Source: an uncultured Planctomycetales bacterium
GTDB taxonomy: Bacteria > Planctomycetota > Planctomycetia > Pirellulales > S012-138
Assembly (NCBI GenBank): GCA_937982665.1
Contig: CALJLD010000243.1
Coordinates: 1 to 64,000 of the forward strand
Reading direction: 5' to 3'
DNA length: 64,000 nt
In this document: in pieces, positions 18,116-27,443 of the stretch
How positions within the stretch are numbered: the first letter of the stretch is position 1
Layout: each line of letters starts with the position of its first letter
Made by a program: the position numbers and the translations under genes
The notes under the pieces: model-generated
What the model saw: the letters and a program-made list of their open reading frames with translations, nothing else
The model's database searches: none
What the model was told of the DNA's origin: nothing

Positions 18116-18453
18116 AGGGCGGCTCCAAGACATCCAATAACCCAAGCAAGTCTAGGTTATTCTGGAAGCCGAAGGCTTGGCCAATCCGCAATACGTGAAT
18201 TGGCAAAGGCTTATGATGACTCCATCATGTGGCATGACGCGGCCGTTTGCGTTTTCCCATGTATTTCGCCCTGCGAGTGCGCAAGCGGGAGTTGTTGGGA
18301 TCGTTGGTTATGAGCACGATGCGTCCAGCGGAGAAATGCGCAACTTCCTTCGCACGTCCGCAAGACCTCGGTGCAAGAAGACATCGCCAAACGGGCTAAT
18401 GATGCCCAAGGAAGACACGTGGGGAGTTGATCGACGAGAAACTGGTTCTCGGT
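18116..18453. other. Gap with one inverted repeat
   Basis: No gene is supported in these 338 bases. AATAACC (18136-18142) and GGTTATT (18155-18161) form a 7-bp inverted repeat with a 12-base spacer close to the start of the zinc-ribbon gene; it may be an operator or a weak hairpin. Nothing else stands out. Confidence 0.35.
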
Positions 18454-18819
18454 CTACCGCATCAAGCCGGAACGTTGGACATCGACAAAGACTTTGGGCG
18501 AATCCGCCAACCAACTGGCTCCCGGCTCCAAGACGACATACACATCCATTCCGCCGTCGTCGAATTCGAATTCCCAGCGCTGGGTCGATTCGTCAACATC
18601 CGCGATAGCTTTCGGCTCGCCAGTGATTTCTTTGAGAGCGCGCAAACGCATTGGACGGGGATTGAATTCGGACTCAGATCGCAAGCAGTTCGCCAGCAGG
18701 TGGTCTGAGAATCCCTGTTTGGAGGAAAAGTCGTCCGCGGACCTGGAACAGCCAGCGAACGCGCAGACCGCGATCGCAAAGCCAAGGAGCGTCACGCGCA
18801 CAAGACGGGAGGCGAACAT
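18454..18819 (-). CDS. Small lipoprotein
   Basis: A 121-residue product with a lipoprotein signal: MFASRLVRVTLLGFAIAVCAFAGCSRS, with the lipobox FAGC placing the lipidated Cys at about residue 24. The rest is soluble, with alternating strands (RWEFEFDDGGMDVYVVLEPG). No family recognised. Its ATG overlaps the stop of the sulfatase-fold gene by one base (TGATG at 18821-18817), which implies translational coupling and a shared job at the envelope. Confidence 0.72.
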   Translation of the reverse strand: MFASRLVRVTLLGFAIAVCAFAGCSRSADDFSSKQGFSDHLLANCLRSESEFNPRPMRLRALKEITGEPKAIADVDESTQRWEFEFDDGGMDVYVVLEPGASWLADSPKVFVDVQRSGLMR

Positions 18820-20819
18820 CACCAGGCTCCCAACTGTTTGAAATACTTCCTTTGGTAGCCTACAAATCCGCCAACGCGCCTCTTGTACTCCAAGCACTGT
18901 TCCGGGTGCTTATCGGCCAGGTTCTCCAACTCCCCGGGATCCAGCTCCAAGTCAAACAACTGCTGATAGCCTGTGTTGACGTAATAGAGATACTTGTACT
19001 TCTCGTCGCGCAGGCCAACCACAGAGCGGCCTCCCAGCGAAAAGAAGTAAGCACGCTCATCGTCCTCTTGGCGGAAGAGGTTCTTTCCTTGCCACATGGG
19101 CGAGGGATCAACACCCAACAGTGAGACTACTGTTGGCGGCACATCAATTTGCTGCCGAACACGCGGAATCCGCCGCGGCATGTGCTTCAAGCTTGGATGC
19201 AGCAAGACCAGCGGCACTTCCATGTTTGGCTGGTAGCAACCAAAACCGTGGATCCACTGTCCATGCTGGCCGAATGCTTCGCCGTGATCGGCCGTGATGA
19301 CAACCAGTGTTGATTCGTCCAGGCCGCGGTCCTTCAATTCTTGCAACAGCCAGCCAATCTTCTTGTCGGCCTCGCGAATTGCGTTGAGATAGCGATAGAG
19401 TTCGTCCTGTTCTTCCTTATCGATATCGAACGGAAAGTTTCCATCACTCGAATAAGGATGGTGCGTCTCGATTGTGAACGCCAACATGAAGAACGGATCG
19501 TCCCCGCCGTTTTCCATCCAGTCCAAAGCCTCTTCGTACATCACAGTGTCTGACTTACCCCAACTGTTGACGTAAGGACCAGGCAACGTCTCGGCGTCAA
19601 TCATTTGCACGCGTTCATCACGGCCAAAGAAGCGGTCGCGATACTTCCAACTCCAGTAGCCGCTGTGCAAGAATGCCGCGCGGTATCCGTTATCGGCAAG
19701 TTGTTCGGCAATCGTGGGAACCGGCAAGTCCGCGTTGTCACGCGCGATGAGATTCCAGTCACTCCTTGGATAAATGCTGGTGGTCAAAGAGACCAGGCTT
19801 TTGCAGCTGTAAGGAACTTGGATATAGAAGTTCTCAAAGACAACACCATTGTCCGCCGCGGCCACGGCCAGATTCGGCATCGTCTCGTGTTGCGAACCAT
19901 AGAGGTTGAGGTACTCTGCGCCGACGGACTCCATCACGATCATCAGAACATTCTTTGGTCGCTCCACGCCTTCGGGAAATTCAATCACCAACGGTTGACC
20001 ACCTTGGAAGTCACTCTCGTCAACTTCGCCGAAGTCTTCGTCCAACAAGAAGGTCTCACCGCTGGTCAACGACTCCACGTAGGAAACCACCAGCGTTGAG
20101 TGAGGGCTGTCGGAGATTCGCAGTTCCCAACGGTTGGGGTCAAGCCAACAGTTGGTGATGTAGGCATGCGAGACTCCAGCGTAGGTAGAGACAAGCAAGA
20201 ATGTGGCCGTGAGCGTTTTCCAGTTGAGTGTTTGCAGCAGTTTGAATCTTGCGGCAAACCGCCCTGCGAACGGGGCAATCAAGATCACGATCGCAATCAC
20301 GACAAACAGTGTGATCATGCGATCGGTCAGATAGCGATCGAAGGAGGACATCATCACAGTCGGCTCGCCCATGAAGGACAACATCCGGACGGTGATCATT
20401 TCCGTTGTTTTTTCAAAGACACGAAAGGCGACAACTGTGTACAGCCCGGCGACCTCGAACACGACAACCGTGAAGATTCGCCATGGCCAGGCTGTCCATT
20501 TGGAGCGGACTGCGAGAAAGCCCAGCAAGCCAATGGAAAATGTCAGCAGCAACACGAAGAAAATGTCCGCCGCGCAAACAAGTGACAACCGCAGGCAATA
20601 GCGGAAGAACTCTCCCACCGTGGTCACTTCAAACGGCAGCAGCAAGAATTTGGCGGTGATAACTATTGCCGCCAAACCAAGCGCCAGGCTGGCGAGCATT
20701 GCGCGATCATGTCGCCATGCGGAAATCGCTGGCGTTCCGGCGTTGTCATCCAAAGCGCGGCGCCGGGCAAATAGTTTGCCAGGGCGAAATCGCTTGATCA
20801 AAGCAGGCCGTGCGTCCAT
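18819..20819 (-). CDS. Membrane sulfatase-fold protein (LTA synthase-like)
   Basis: The 666-residue protein has about five N-terminal membrane helices (residues about 40-210) and a C-terminal extracytoplasmic alkaline phosphatase-superfamily domain. The latter starts at PKNVLMIVMESVGAEYLNLYG (first metal-site segment), followed by VPYSCKSLVSLTTS at the nucleophile position, GYWSWKYRDRFFG, FTIETHHPY and ITADHGEAFGQHG. This arrangement is like phosphoglycerol transferases and arylsulfatases. The nucleophile (Ser or Cys in YSCKS) is unclear. The ATG at 20819 is chosen because GGGGGG precedes it by 5 bases; the frame is open to 20843. The coupled lipoprotein follows. Confidence 0.85.
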   Translation of the reverse strand: MDARPALIKRFRPGKLFARRRALDDNAGTPAISAWRHDRAMLASLALGLAAIVITAKFLLLPFEVTTVGEFFRYCLRLSLVCAADIFFVLLLTFSIGLLGFLAVRSKWTAWPWRIFTVVVFEVAGLYTVVAFRVFEKTTEMITVRMLSFMGEPTVMMSSFDRYLTDRMITLFVVIAIVILIAPFAGRFAARFKLLQTLNWKTLTATFLLVSTYAGVSHAYITNCWLDPNRWELRISDSPHSTLVVSYVESLTSGETFLLDEDFGEVDESDFQGGQPLVIEFPEGVERPKNVLMIVMESVGAEYLNLYGSQHETMPNLAVAAADNGVVFENFYIQVPYSCKSLVSLTTSIYPRSDWNLIARDNADLPVPTIAEQLADNGYRAAFLHSGYWSWKYRDRFFGRDERVQMIDAETLPGPYVNSWGKSDTVMYEEALDWMENGGDDPFFMLAFTIETHHPYSSDGNFPFDIDKEEQDELYRYLNAIREADKKIGWLLQELKDRGLDESTLVVITADHGEAFGQHGQWIHGFGCYQPNMEVPLVLLHPSLKHMPRRIPRVRQQIDVPPTVVSLLGVDPSPMWQGKNLFRQEDDERAYFFSLGGRSVVGLRDEKYKYLYYVNTGYQQLFDLELDPGELENLADKHPEQCLEYKRRVGGFVGYQRKYFKQLGAW

Positions 20820-21013
20820 GCACACCCCCCAAAGGCATTCCATTGAGTCATCCCGCAGGCCAAGCGTATCCGGAACGGATCACTTCGCGCAGCGGTGTTT
20901 TGTGCGGAGCGACAGTATCCCGACGCTGCAAAAACAGGTCAATACGAGCGACTGGCTCGAGCGGCATGGCGAGAACACGCCTGCGATGCTAGCACCTGCG
21001 GCGGTAGCACAAG

Positions 21014-21622
21014 CTAGTTTTCGGCGATTGTTGCCGTGTTCGGCTCCGCGGGCGCCGCGGTTTCGGCAAAATCAGCTTGTTGCGGCACAACAACGCTGAG
21101 CCGCAATTCCGTAATTAGGACTTCATCAACCGCTTTGATGCCCAACGTGTGGTTGATTTCGTCCACAAGCCGTCGTTTAAGCTCAACCAACTCCGGATCG
21201 GCGAATTCGCGATCGCGAGCCTGACGAATCAACTCTTCGATTCCCTGACGAATCCGCCGCTCGCGCAGCACGAGCAATTCTCGAGCCCGCGATTCGGCAT
21301 TCTCAACCAAGTTGACGTGCAGTTCAAAGCTCGCCTTTTCCACGAGTGGGCGATCTTCAAGACTCCCATCCGGGGAATAGGCGACGTACTCAAACTCGCC
21401 CAGAGCGACTTCTTTGCTGCGAGGATCGGGAAGCGTTGAGTAGTACCAATACAAGGCACCGTGCACGACAAAGGACGCCAGAACTGCTCCCAGCATGACC
21501 TTCGGCGTGAGGACTTTGGTCATGAATGCCTTGATCGGCTTGGCGATGCGCGCAAGGCGACCAGGTTTCTTATTCTCCTCAGCTCCGTCTTTGGGCTCCT
21601 CTTTCGCTTCGTTTTCAGCCAT
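21014..21622 (-). CDS. FliL-like membrane protein
   Basis: A 202-residue protein with a charged cytoplasmic N-terminus (MAENEAKEEPKDGAEENKKPG), one membrane helix (about residues 40-62) and a soluble C-terminal domain. Its last strands and helix (LKRRLVDEINHTLGIKAVDEVLITELRL) resemble FliL, the stator-associated basal-body protein. It is longer and lacks flagellar neighbours, so a flagellar role is unproven. Start at 21622 (MAENEAK); the frame is open to 21670. GGGGG about 6 bases upstream supports it. A possible terminator-ended small RNA lies about 100 bases upstream. Confidence 0.68.
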   Translation of the reverse strand: MAENEAKEEPKDGAEENKKPGRLARIAKPIKAFMTKVLTPKVMLGAVLASFVVHGALYWYYSTLPDPRSKEVALGEFEYVAYSPDGSLEDRPLVEKASFELHVNLVENAESRARELLVLRERRIRQGIEELIRQARDREFADPELVELKRRLVDEINHTLGIKAVDEVLITELRLSVVVPQQADFAETAAPAEPNTATIAEN

Positions 21623-21729
21623 CGAATACCCCCGGCGCGGGACAGAGATCTTTGCACCGAAACGTAGCATTCGATTTGAGGAAGCCGCGCGTGGTCCCGC
21701 TGGAATTGCCGAAGATGCCGAATGCGCGC

Positions 21730-21819
21730 AAAAAAAGGGACCTCAAGCGCGCCAAATACACTTGGCAGGGGAATATGGCCAGGGGCAGTGAACCACAAAC
21801 CCGAACAGCTCGCTTGAGG
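21730..21819 (-). ncRNA. Candidate small RNA or leader ending in a terminator
   Basis: On the minus strand CCTCAAGCG (21819-21811) and CGCTTGAGG (21749-21741) form a 9-bp stem that encloses a loop of about 60 bases with its own GCCAA/TTGGC hairpin (21766-21751). The stem is followed by TCCC and seven T (21736-21730), as in a Rho-independent terminator. It would end a transcript starting upstream of the FliL-like gene: a small RNA, an attenuated leader, or a chance pairing. I found no match to SRP RNA, 6S RNA or a riboswitch I know. Confidence 0.35.
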
Positions 21820-21947
21820 CCCCGCGGGCCAGTCAATTGCCATCCTCTTAACGCAGCTGGCGCGCCAAAACCGAACCTGTTGTTGCCGAAACTGTGGAAT
21901 TGGTGTAACTAATGAAATGACATCGCTTTATGACGGATGCTCTTGCG

Positions 21948-22059
21948 TCTCATTCTGAGAACAGTGCTTTTTCTCCCCCTGGAGACGTGTTCGGTTTTTC
22001 AGAAGTGTGCAATCTGACACATACGACTTCGCGATGCTTACGATTGTCTCAAAATGAGA
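21948..22059. promoter_or_regulatory. Two 13-bp palindromes TCTCAnnnTGAGA
   Basis: The palindromes TCTCA-TTC-TGAGA at 21948-21960 and TCTCA-AAA-TGAGA at 22047-22059 share both 5-base arms with a 3-base centre. Their centres are about 99 bases apart, in the gap before the lipid kinase and KdsA genes. They look like a dimeric regulator's operator pair, but no regulator is adjacent. Confidence 0.35.
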
Positions 22060-22117
22060 TGTGCCTCTCCGTGATACTCAAGCGTGAGGTTAGATAGCGG
22101 ATCCCGCCCATGGCTCA

Positions 22118-23113
22118 ATGGTGAAAACACGACATAAGCAACACGTTCTCATTTCCATAAACCCTTTTGCAGGTGCCGCCTCGCGACGTGATGAGGCATT
22201 CGATCTGCGTGCAATCCTGTGTGCAGCTGGGTTGATAGCGGAAATCAACGAAGATCTCGGCCAAACGACAGAGAATGCGATTGAACTGCATTCGCAGGGG
22301 AAACTGCGGGCATTGGTGGGAATCGGCGGCGACGGAACAATTGCGGAGTTGCTCAATCGAACGCCACTGGGCCTGCCCTTGGCGATGTTTCCGCGGGGAA
22401 CGGAGAACTTATTGGGGAAGTTCGTCGGGCTGAACCAAGCGTCCGTCGAGAAGATGGCAACGACTATCATCAATGGCCGCAGTGTCGCTTTGGACGCTGG
22501 ACGCGTTACGGCCCTGACTGAGTCACCCCAAAATGCCCAACACTCTGCGCCGGCAGAGCAGACACGCAGCCGATTGTTCGCCCTGATGGCCGGATTTGGA
22601 TTTGACGCTGACGTTGTTGCCAGAGTTCAAGCGGCACGGAGCGGGCATATTCGGCATTTGAGCTACATCAAACCGATCTTGGCGTCGCTACGTAATTACA
22701 AGTATCCCAAGTTATCGATCTCCGCTCTGGAATCTCAAGACAAGGCGGCAAAACGGATCGACGCCCGATGGCTGTTTGTGTTCAATTGTCCGGCATACGC
22801 AGGCGGGCTGCCGATTTCACCGCATGCAAAATGTAGTGATGGGCGTTTAGATTACTGCACGTTTAGCCGCGGTTCCACATTGATGGCAATCAAGTATCTT
22901 ACAATGGTGCTCGCACACGTTCATGCAAAGCATCGCGAGGTGGAAACTGGTTTGGCCGTTCGCATGAGGGTGGAGTCAGAAGAAGCCGTACCGATTCAAA
23001 TCGATGGCGATCCTTTCGGCTATACGCCTGCTGAGATTGAATGTCTTCCCGGGCGAATGACACTCATTGTTCCGCGAGACCTCTGTTCGCGGATGAGTCA
23101 AACCGCCCCGTGA
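22118..23113 (+). CDS. Diacylglycerol/lipid kinase family protein
   Basis: A 331-residue protein with the DAGK-catalytic-type ATP-binding fold. HVLISINPFAGAASRRDEAF opens it, followed by ALVGIGGDGTIAELLN (the GGDGT motif) and MFPRGTENLLGKF, a variant of the usual PLGTGNDFAR segment. The C-terminal part (PIQIDGDPFG) fits the family's substrate lobe. It phosphorylates a lipid or sphingoid-like substrate; which one is unknown. The start is the ATG at 22118; no strong ribosome site. It precedes kdsA by 53 bases and may share its transcript. Confidence 0.85.
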   Translation: MVKTRHKQHVLISINPFAGAASRRDEAFDLRAILCAAGLIAEINEDLGQTTENAIELHSQGKLRALVGIGGDGTIAELLNRTPLGLPLAMFPRGTENLLGKFVGLNQASVEKMATTIINGRSVALDAGRVTALTESPQNAQHSAPAEQTRSRLFALMAGFGFDADVVARVQAARSGHIRHLSYIKPILASLRNYKYPKLSISALESQDKAAKRIDARWLFVFNCPAYAGGLPISPHAKCSDGRLDYCTFSRGSTLMAIKYLTMVLAHVHAKHREVETGLAVRMRVESEEAVPIQIDGDPFGYTPAEIECLPGRMTLIVPRDLCSRMSQTAP

Positions 23114-23166
23114 ATTACTGCATGACGATTTGCGGCCGCTTTTGAAATCGCCTTGTGGCAAGAAAT

Positions 23167-24048
23167 ATGGCGACAACGACACAAACATCGGAAGGTCAGG
23201 GCGCTGCGAGCCAACAGCGGTTGGCCACCATTGGCGATCTCGAATGTGGCGCAGGCAAGAAACTGCTCGTGATTGCCGGGCCGTGTGTGATTGAGTCCCG
23301 CGATTTGACGATGCGGATTGCCAGCCGCTTGCGCGAGATCTTTGCCGCTGAGGAGTTGCCGTTTGTTTTCAAGGCTTCGTTCGATAAGGCCAATCGGACA
23401 AGCGTGAGTTCGTTCCGTGGATTGGGGATGCAAGACGGCCTGGCCGTGCTTGCGGCGGTTAAGTCGGAGTTGGGGATTCCGGTCACGACTGATATCCATT
23501 TGCCGGACCAGGCTGCGCCAGTTGCCGAAGTTTGTGATGTGCTGCAAGTGCCGGCCTTTCTTGCCCGGCAAACGGACTTGCTGCTTGCCGCCGCGGAAAC
23601 GGGAAAGCCGGTGAACGTGAAGAAGCCGCAGTTTTCTGCTCCTAGGGATATGCGGAATGTGGTCGACAAGCTGTCCGCAGGCGGTTGCCAGAATATTCTG
23701 CTCTGCGAGCGCGGCACAACTTTTGGCTATGGACGCCTGATAAATGACATGCGGGCCATCCCCCAGATGCAAGAATTGGGGGTGCCGGTGGTGTTTGACG
23801 CCACGCACAGTGTGCAAGAGCCTGGCGGTTTAGGGACCTCAACCGGTGGAAATCGAGCCATGGTGGAACCACTAGCCCGGGCGGCGGTGGCAGCCGGCGC
23901 TGACGCATTGTTTTTTGAAACTCATCCTCAGCCGGACGAGTCGCCCAGCGACGGCCCAAACATGGTGCCGCTTGACGAGTTTGCCGCATTGATCCGCAGA
24001 ATCCAAATCATTCGCAAGGCCGTGGAGAGTTTGCATGTCGACAGTTGA
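23167..24048 (+). CDS. kdsA: 3-deoxy-8-phosphooctulonate synthase, metal-dependent type
   Basis: Condenses arabinose-5-phosphate with phosphoenolpyruvate to Kdo-8-phosphate, needed for LPS core. The 293-residue product shows VIAGPCVIESRDL (Cys40; metal-dependent enzymes carry Cys here, while E. coli-type enzymes carry Asn), FKASFDKANRTS, TTDIHLP, VKKPQF, LCERGTTFGY and FDATHSVQEPGG. The ATG at 23167 is used; a GTG at 23155 is in frame. The gene overlaps the next one by 14 bases, which suggests coupled translation. Confidence 0.95.
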   Translation: MATTTQTSEGQGAASQQRLATIGDLECGAGKKLLVIAGPCVIESRDLTMRIASRLREIFAAEELPFVFKASFDKANRTSVSSFRGLGMQDGLAVLAAVKSELGIPVTTDIHLPDQAAPVAEVCDVLQVPAFLARQTDLLLAAAETGKPVNVKKPQFSAPRDMRNVVDKLSAGGCQNILLCERGTTFGYGRLINDMRAIPQMQELGVPVVFDATHSVQEPGGLGTSTGGNRAMVEPLARAAVAAGADALFFETHPQPDESPSDGPNMVPLDEFAALIRRIQIIRKAVESLHVDS

Positions 24049-26071
24049 GCATCGGTCCATCTCCGATACTTTCAAGGCCTACTACATGCGGCATCCGTGG
24101 CTTTATTCCGCGTTGGCCGTAGCCGTGGTTGGGCTTGTGCTTTGGGCAAGCAGTCTCGATTCGTCTCGACCGAAACCTCCGCGAACCATCGATCACGAAG
24201 ACGGGCGGATCTTTACGTTTGTGAGAACAACGCTTGATGAAGCTGAGGAATCACGGGTTGATCATGTCGCCGCCTCGTTGGTGGAACGCTTGAACCAATG
24301 GATGGTGAAGCTGAACGACCGCACTGCGTGGCGGACAGACCCATTCATGAACGCTTTTATTGAGAACAACCTGCCGCAACCTCAACAGCGAGTTCCCGCC
24401 GGCCTCGTTGACTTCGAGAAACTCGAGTTTGATCCCTCTGACGGCTACTTTGTGCAGGAATGCATGTGGTTAAGTCAGGTTGTCGAAACAATCAGAGAGC
24501 AAGAGCCAGCGGACCTGCCCGAAGATGTCGATCCGCGTTTGGCCCAGATTAACCAGTTGTTTGATTGGACAGTTCGGAATATCGCGCTGGAGGCAGAAGA
24601 AGATTCCGTTCCACATTTCGCCTGGCAAGTGATTCTGCATGGCACCGGGCGAGTGATTGATCGAGCCTGGGTGTTTTCCTTGCTGTGCCGTCAGGCAGGT
24701 TATGACGTGGTCATGCTTGGGCGTGTGAGCGCAAATCCTGCCGCCAACGCGCAAGGTCCAGCAACGCAACTGATGACACCATGGATTCCAGCAGTTGTGC
24801 TGGATGGCAAGTTGTATTTGTTTGAGCACGAGTACGGCGTTCCGCTTTCCAATGCTGATGGATCTTTCGCCACACTGTCAGATGTGGTTGCGGATGAAAG
24901 CCCGCTCCGCGCGCTGGACATTCCGGGTCGCCCGTATCCGATGGGTTCGGGCGATTTGAATTCGCTGGTGGCGATGATTGAAGCTTCGCCGAATTTTCTG
25001 ACGCGGCGGATGTTCATTCTGGAGAACCACCTCTCAGGTAAGTTGAACTTTGGGCAGAGTGCCCAAACCGGCAGCCTGTCCGAGTCGGCCAACGTTATTG
25101 GATCGGACCCCATACGCTTGTCCTGCAAACCTGGCATTTCTGCGGAGCAACTGAGTACGCATCTGCATGTGAACTCCGTTGCTCCGTGGGGGTTGCCGTA
25201 TGAGCGGCGATTTGAGCAGATGCGGGATTTCCGCATTCTCCCGGATGATGCGAGCGACGAACAACGCAGAAAGCGGAAGATCATTACGCGGGTGAGCACC
25301 GAGATGCTGCCGTTTTATCTTCGCGGCGAGCACACTTTCCAATCGGACGAAGACATGATCAACGTCATCATGCAGGAAGTGCTCAACCCGGACCCGGCGC
25401 TGGCGAACGAAACCGAACAAGAACGACAAACCCGGATGGCTGCTCTCCGCACCAAGACAGAGGAGTTTTGGAATGTCTTGCTGCGAGGGCGCTTGCGATA
25501 TCTGGAAGGCATTCACGGCGGTGATCGCTCGGCTAGCTGGTATTACCAGAAAGCTCGTCCTTCAGCGTCCGAAATGGCCAAGATCGAGCAAGACGCTAAA
25601 GCGCGGACGCAACAACTTGTGCAAATCATCCAGAATTCCGCCGAGTCGGATCAGAATCGCGCGGCAGCCGCTCAGGAGCGAGGCTATCTGGAGCAGTTGA
25701 TTCCCAACAAACGAATCTCGTGCGAGTTGGCAACCTACTGGCTGGGATTGTTGCACTTCCAAAAGCAAAGCTACCAGGAAGCTGTTGTCTATTTCGGCGA
25801 GCGGTTTTGCGACAATCCGGATTACGCTGATTCCCGTTTCTTGGCGATGGCCAGATACAACCTGGGGCGATCTCTGGAAGAACTTTCCAACGAGAAAGCT
25901 CGCCAGGCACATTCCGCGGAAGCGGACGATCCCATCCACGGCGAAGTCGAGGCACTGCGCGAGCAGGCTCTCGGATTCTATGAAGGCGAAACGGATCCGC
26001 TTTACGTTCCTCAGGCACGAGCTCGGGCGACGTTATTCCGCCGTCAACTGCAGGCTGTTGAAAGCGACTGA
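24035..26071 (+). CDS. Anchored transglutaminase-like protein with C-terminal TPR
   Basis: A 678-residue protein with an N-terminal membrane helix (about residues 25-42: LYSALAVAVVGLVLWASSL) and a large extracytoplasmic part. INQLFDWTVRNIAL, then LLCRQAGYDVVMLGRV and DGKLYLFEHEYGVPL, has the pattern of transglutaminase-like domains, although a Cys at the usual nucleophile position is not obvious. The C-terminal third contains TPR-like units (YWLGLLHFQKQSYQEAVVYF, YNLGRSLEELSNEKAR). Its start overlaps kdsA by 14 bases, so it may belong to the same transcript as kdsA and the upstream lipid kinase. The function is unknown. Confidence 0.75.
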   Translation: MSTVEHRSISDTFKAYYMRHPWLYSALAVAVVGLVLWASSLDSSRPKPPRTIDHEDGRIFTFVRTTLDEAEESRVDHVAASLVERLNQWMVKLNDRTAWRTDPFMNAFIENNLPQPQQRVPAGLVDFEKLEFDPSDGYFVQECMWLSQVVETIREQEPADLPEDVDPRLAQINQLFDWTVRNIALEAEEDSVPHFAWQVILHGTGRVIDRAWVFSLLCRQAGYDVVMLGRVSANPAANAQGPATQLMTPWIPAVVLDGKLYLFEHEYGVPLSNADGSFATLSDVVADESPLRALDIPGRPYPMGSGDLNSLVAMIEASPNFLTRRMFILENHLSGKLNFGQSAQTGSLSESANVIGSDPIRLSCKPGISAEQLSTHLHVNSVAPWGLPYERRFEQMRDFRILPDDASDEQRRKRKIITRVSTEMLPFYLRGEHTFQSDEDMINVIMQEVLNPDPALANETEQERQTRMAALRTKTEEFWNVLLRGRLRYLEGIHGGDRSASWYYQKARPSASEMAKIEQDAKARTQQLVQIIQNSAESDQNRAAAAQERGYLEQLIPNKRISCELATYWLGLLHFQKQSYQEAVVYFGERFCDNPDYADSRFLAMARYNLGRSLEELSNEKARQAHSAEADDPIHGEVEALREQALGFYEGETDPLYVPQARARATLFRRQLQAVESD

Positions 26072-26273
26072 AGCCAGCTTTTCCTGCGGCGAAAATTCCA
26101 CGGATTCCACCCGGTTCGTCCGTGGTCGTCGCAAATCGCGCCGCGCGGGCTGGCCACACCCATTGAGCCAGGCCCGGGACACTCTAGAATATCTTTCGTC
26201 CGCCGCGCAACGCCGCATTATTGCGCGACGAGGACCCACGTGCTTGCACTTCTAGGGGATCAGGAGAAATACG

Positions 26274-27359
26274 ATGTCGGATCCGCTGCCGCTGAAAGAA
26301 ATCCACCACGTCGAAATCCTCGTCGGGAACGCCAAGCAGGCGGCGTACTTCTATAGAAAAGCATTTGGATTCTCGCAGGTGGCGTATGCCGGACCGGAAA
26401 CCGGCGTGCGAGATCAGGCTTCGTACATCATGAAGCAGGGACGCATTATGCTCGCCCTGACCACGCCGATGTTCCCCACTGATCCCATGGCGGAACACCT
26501 GCAAAAGCATGGTGACGGTGTTTTGGATATCGCTTTCCTGGTAGATGACGTGGATGGCTGCTACCAAACGGCGGTCGAACGCGGCGCCGAGTCCGCGAAA
26601 GAGCCGTACGACATGACAGACGAGAACGGCCGCGTCCGCCGTGCGAAGATTCGCGCCTATGGCGACACGCTGCATTCGTTTGTTTCACTGGCGGACTACA
26701 ACGGACCGTTCTTGCCCGGCTACCATGAGCGCCGCATCCCGGCAGCCGGAGTTGGCTTGAACAACATTGACCACATTGTTGGCAATGTTGAAGACGGCAA
26801 GATGAACGATTGGGGAACCTACTACAACAAAGTGTTGGGCTTCCACCAGTTCATGAGCTTTGATGACAAGGACATCAATACGGAGTTTTCCGCGCTGCGC
26901 AGCAAGGTCATGGCCGATCCCAGCGGCAAGATCAAGTTCCCAATCAATGAACCGGCCGAAGGGAAACGCAAAAGCCAGATCGCCGAGTACATTGATTACA
27001 ACGTCGGCGCTGGCGTGCAACACATCGCGCTGACAACCAATGACATCATCCACACCGTCTCCGTGTTAAAGGATAACGGTGTCGATTTCCTTCGCGTACC
27101 GGACTCCTACTACAACATCGTGTGGGATCGCGTCGGTGAGATTCGCGAGGATCACAAGCAGCTTCAAGAGTTGGGCATTCTGATCGATCGCGATGACAAA
27201 GGCTACCTGTTGCAGCTCTTCACCAAGCCGGTCGAAGATCGGCCGACGCTGTTTTACGAGATCATCCAACGCCGCGGTTCCGATTCGTTCGGCAAAGGTA
27301 ACTTCAAAAGCCTGTTTGAAGCGATCGAGCGCGAGCAAGCGGCGCGCGGAAACTTGTAA
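26274..27359 (+). CDS. hppD: 4-hydroxyphenylpyruvate dioxygenase
   Basis: Fe(II)-dependent enzyme that turns 4-hydroxyphenylpyruvate into homogentisate, in tyrosine degradation. The 361-residue product has two tandem vicinal-oxygen-chelate domains. The metal ligands are visible as His167 (NIDHIVG), His250 (GVQHIAL) and Glu329 (FYEIIQR). The ATG at 26274 has AGGAG 8 bases before it. Length fits the family (about 355-390). The kynurenine-3-monooxygenase-like gene follows at 84 bases. Confidence 0.95.
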   Translation: MSDPLPLKEIHHVEILVGNAKQAAYFYRKAFGFSQVAYAGPETGVRDQASYIMKQGRIMLALTTPMFPTDPMAEHLQKHGDGVLDIAFLVDDVDGCYQTAVERGAESAKEPYDMTDENGRVRRAKIRAYGDTLHSFVSLADYNGPFLPGYHERRIPAAGVGLNNIDHIVGNVEDGKMNDWGTYYNKVLGFHQFMSFDDKDINTEFSALRSKVMADPSGKIKFPINEPAEGKRKSQIAEYIDYNVGAGVQHIALTTNDIIHTVSVLKDNGVDFLRVPDSYYNIVWDRVGEIREDHKQLQELGILIDRDDKGYLLQLFTKPVEDRPTLFYEIIQRRGSDSFGKGNFKSLFEAIEREQAARGNL

Positions 27360-27443
27360 GCGTCCTTTGCTGTCGCACTAGCGAGCATTGGCAGCCGTTG
27401 CATGCGGATGCCGCCGGTAAGATCATCTCCATGCGTTGCTGCC

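Larger units (their letters stand above)
21623..22117. other. Gap with candidate small RNA and two 13-bp palindromes
   Basis: No protein gene is supported in this 495-base divergent region. It holds a minus-strand candidate RNA at 21730-21819 and two copies of TCTCAnnnTGAGA, at 21948-21960 and 22047-22059, about 99 bases apart and upstream of the lipid kinase. Confidence 0.5.
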
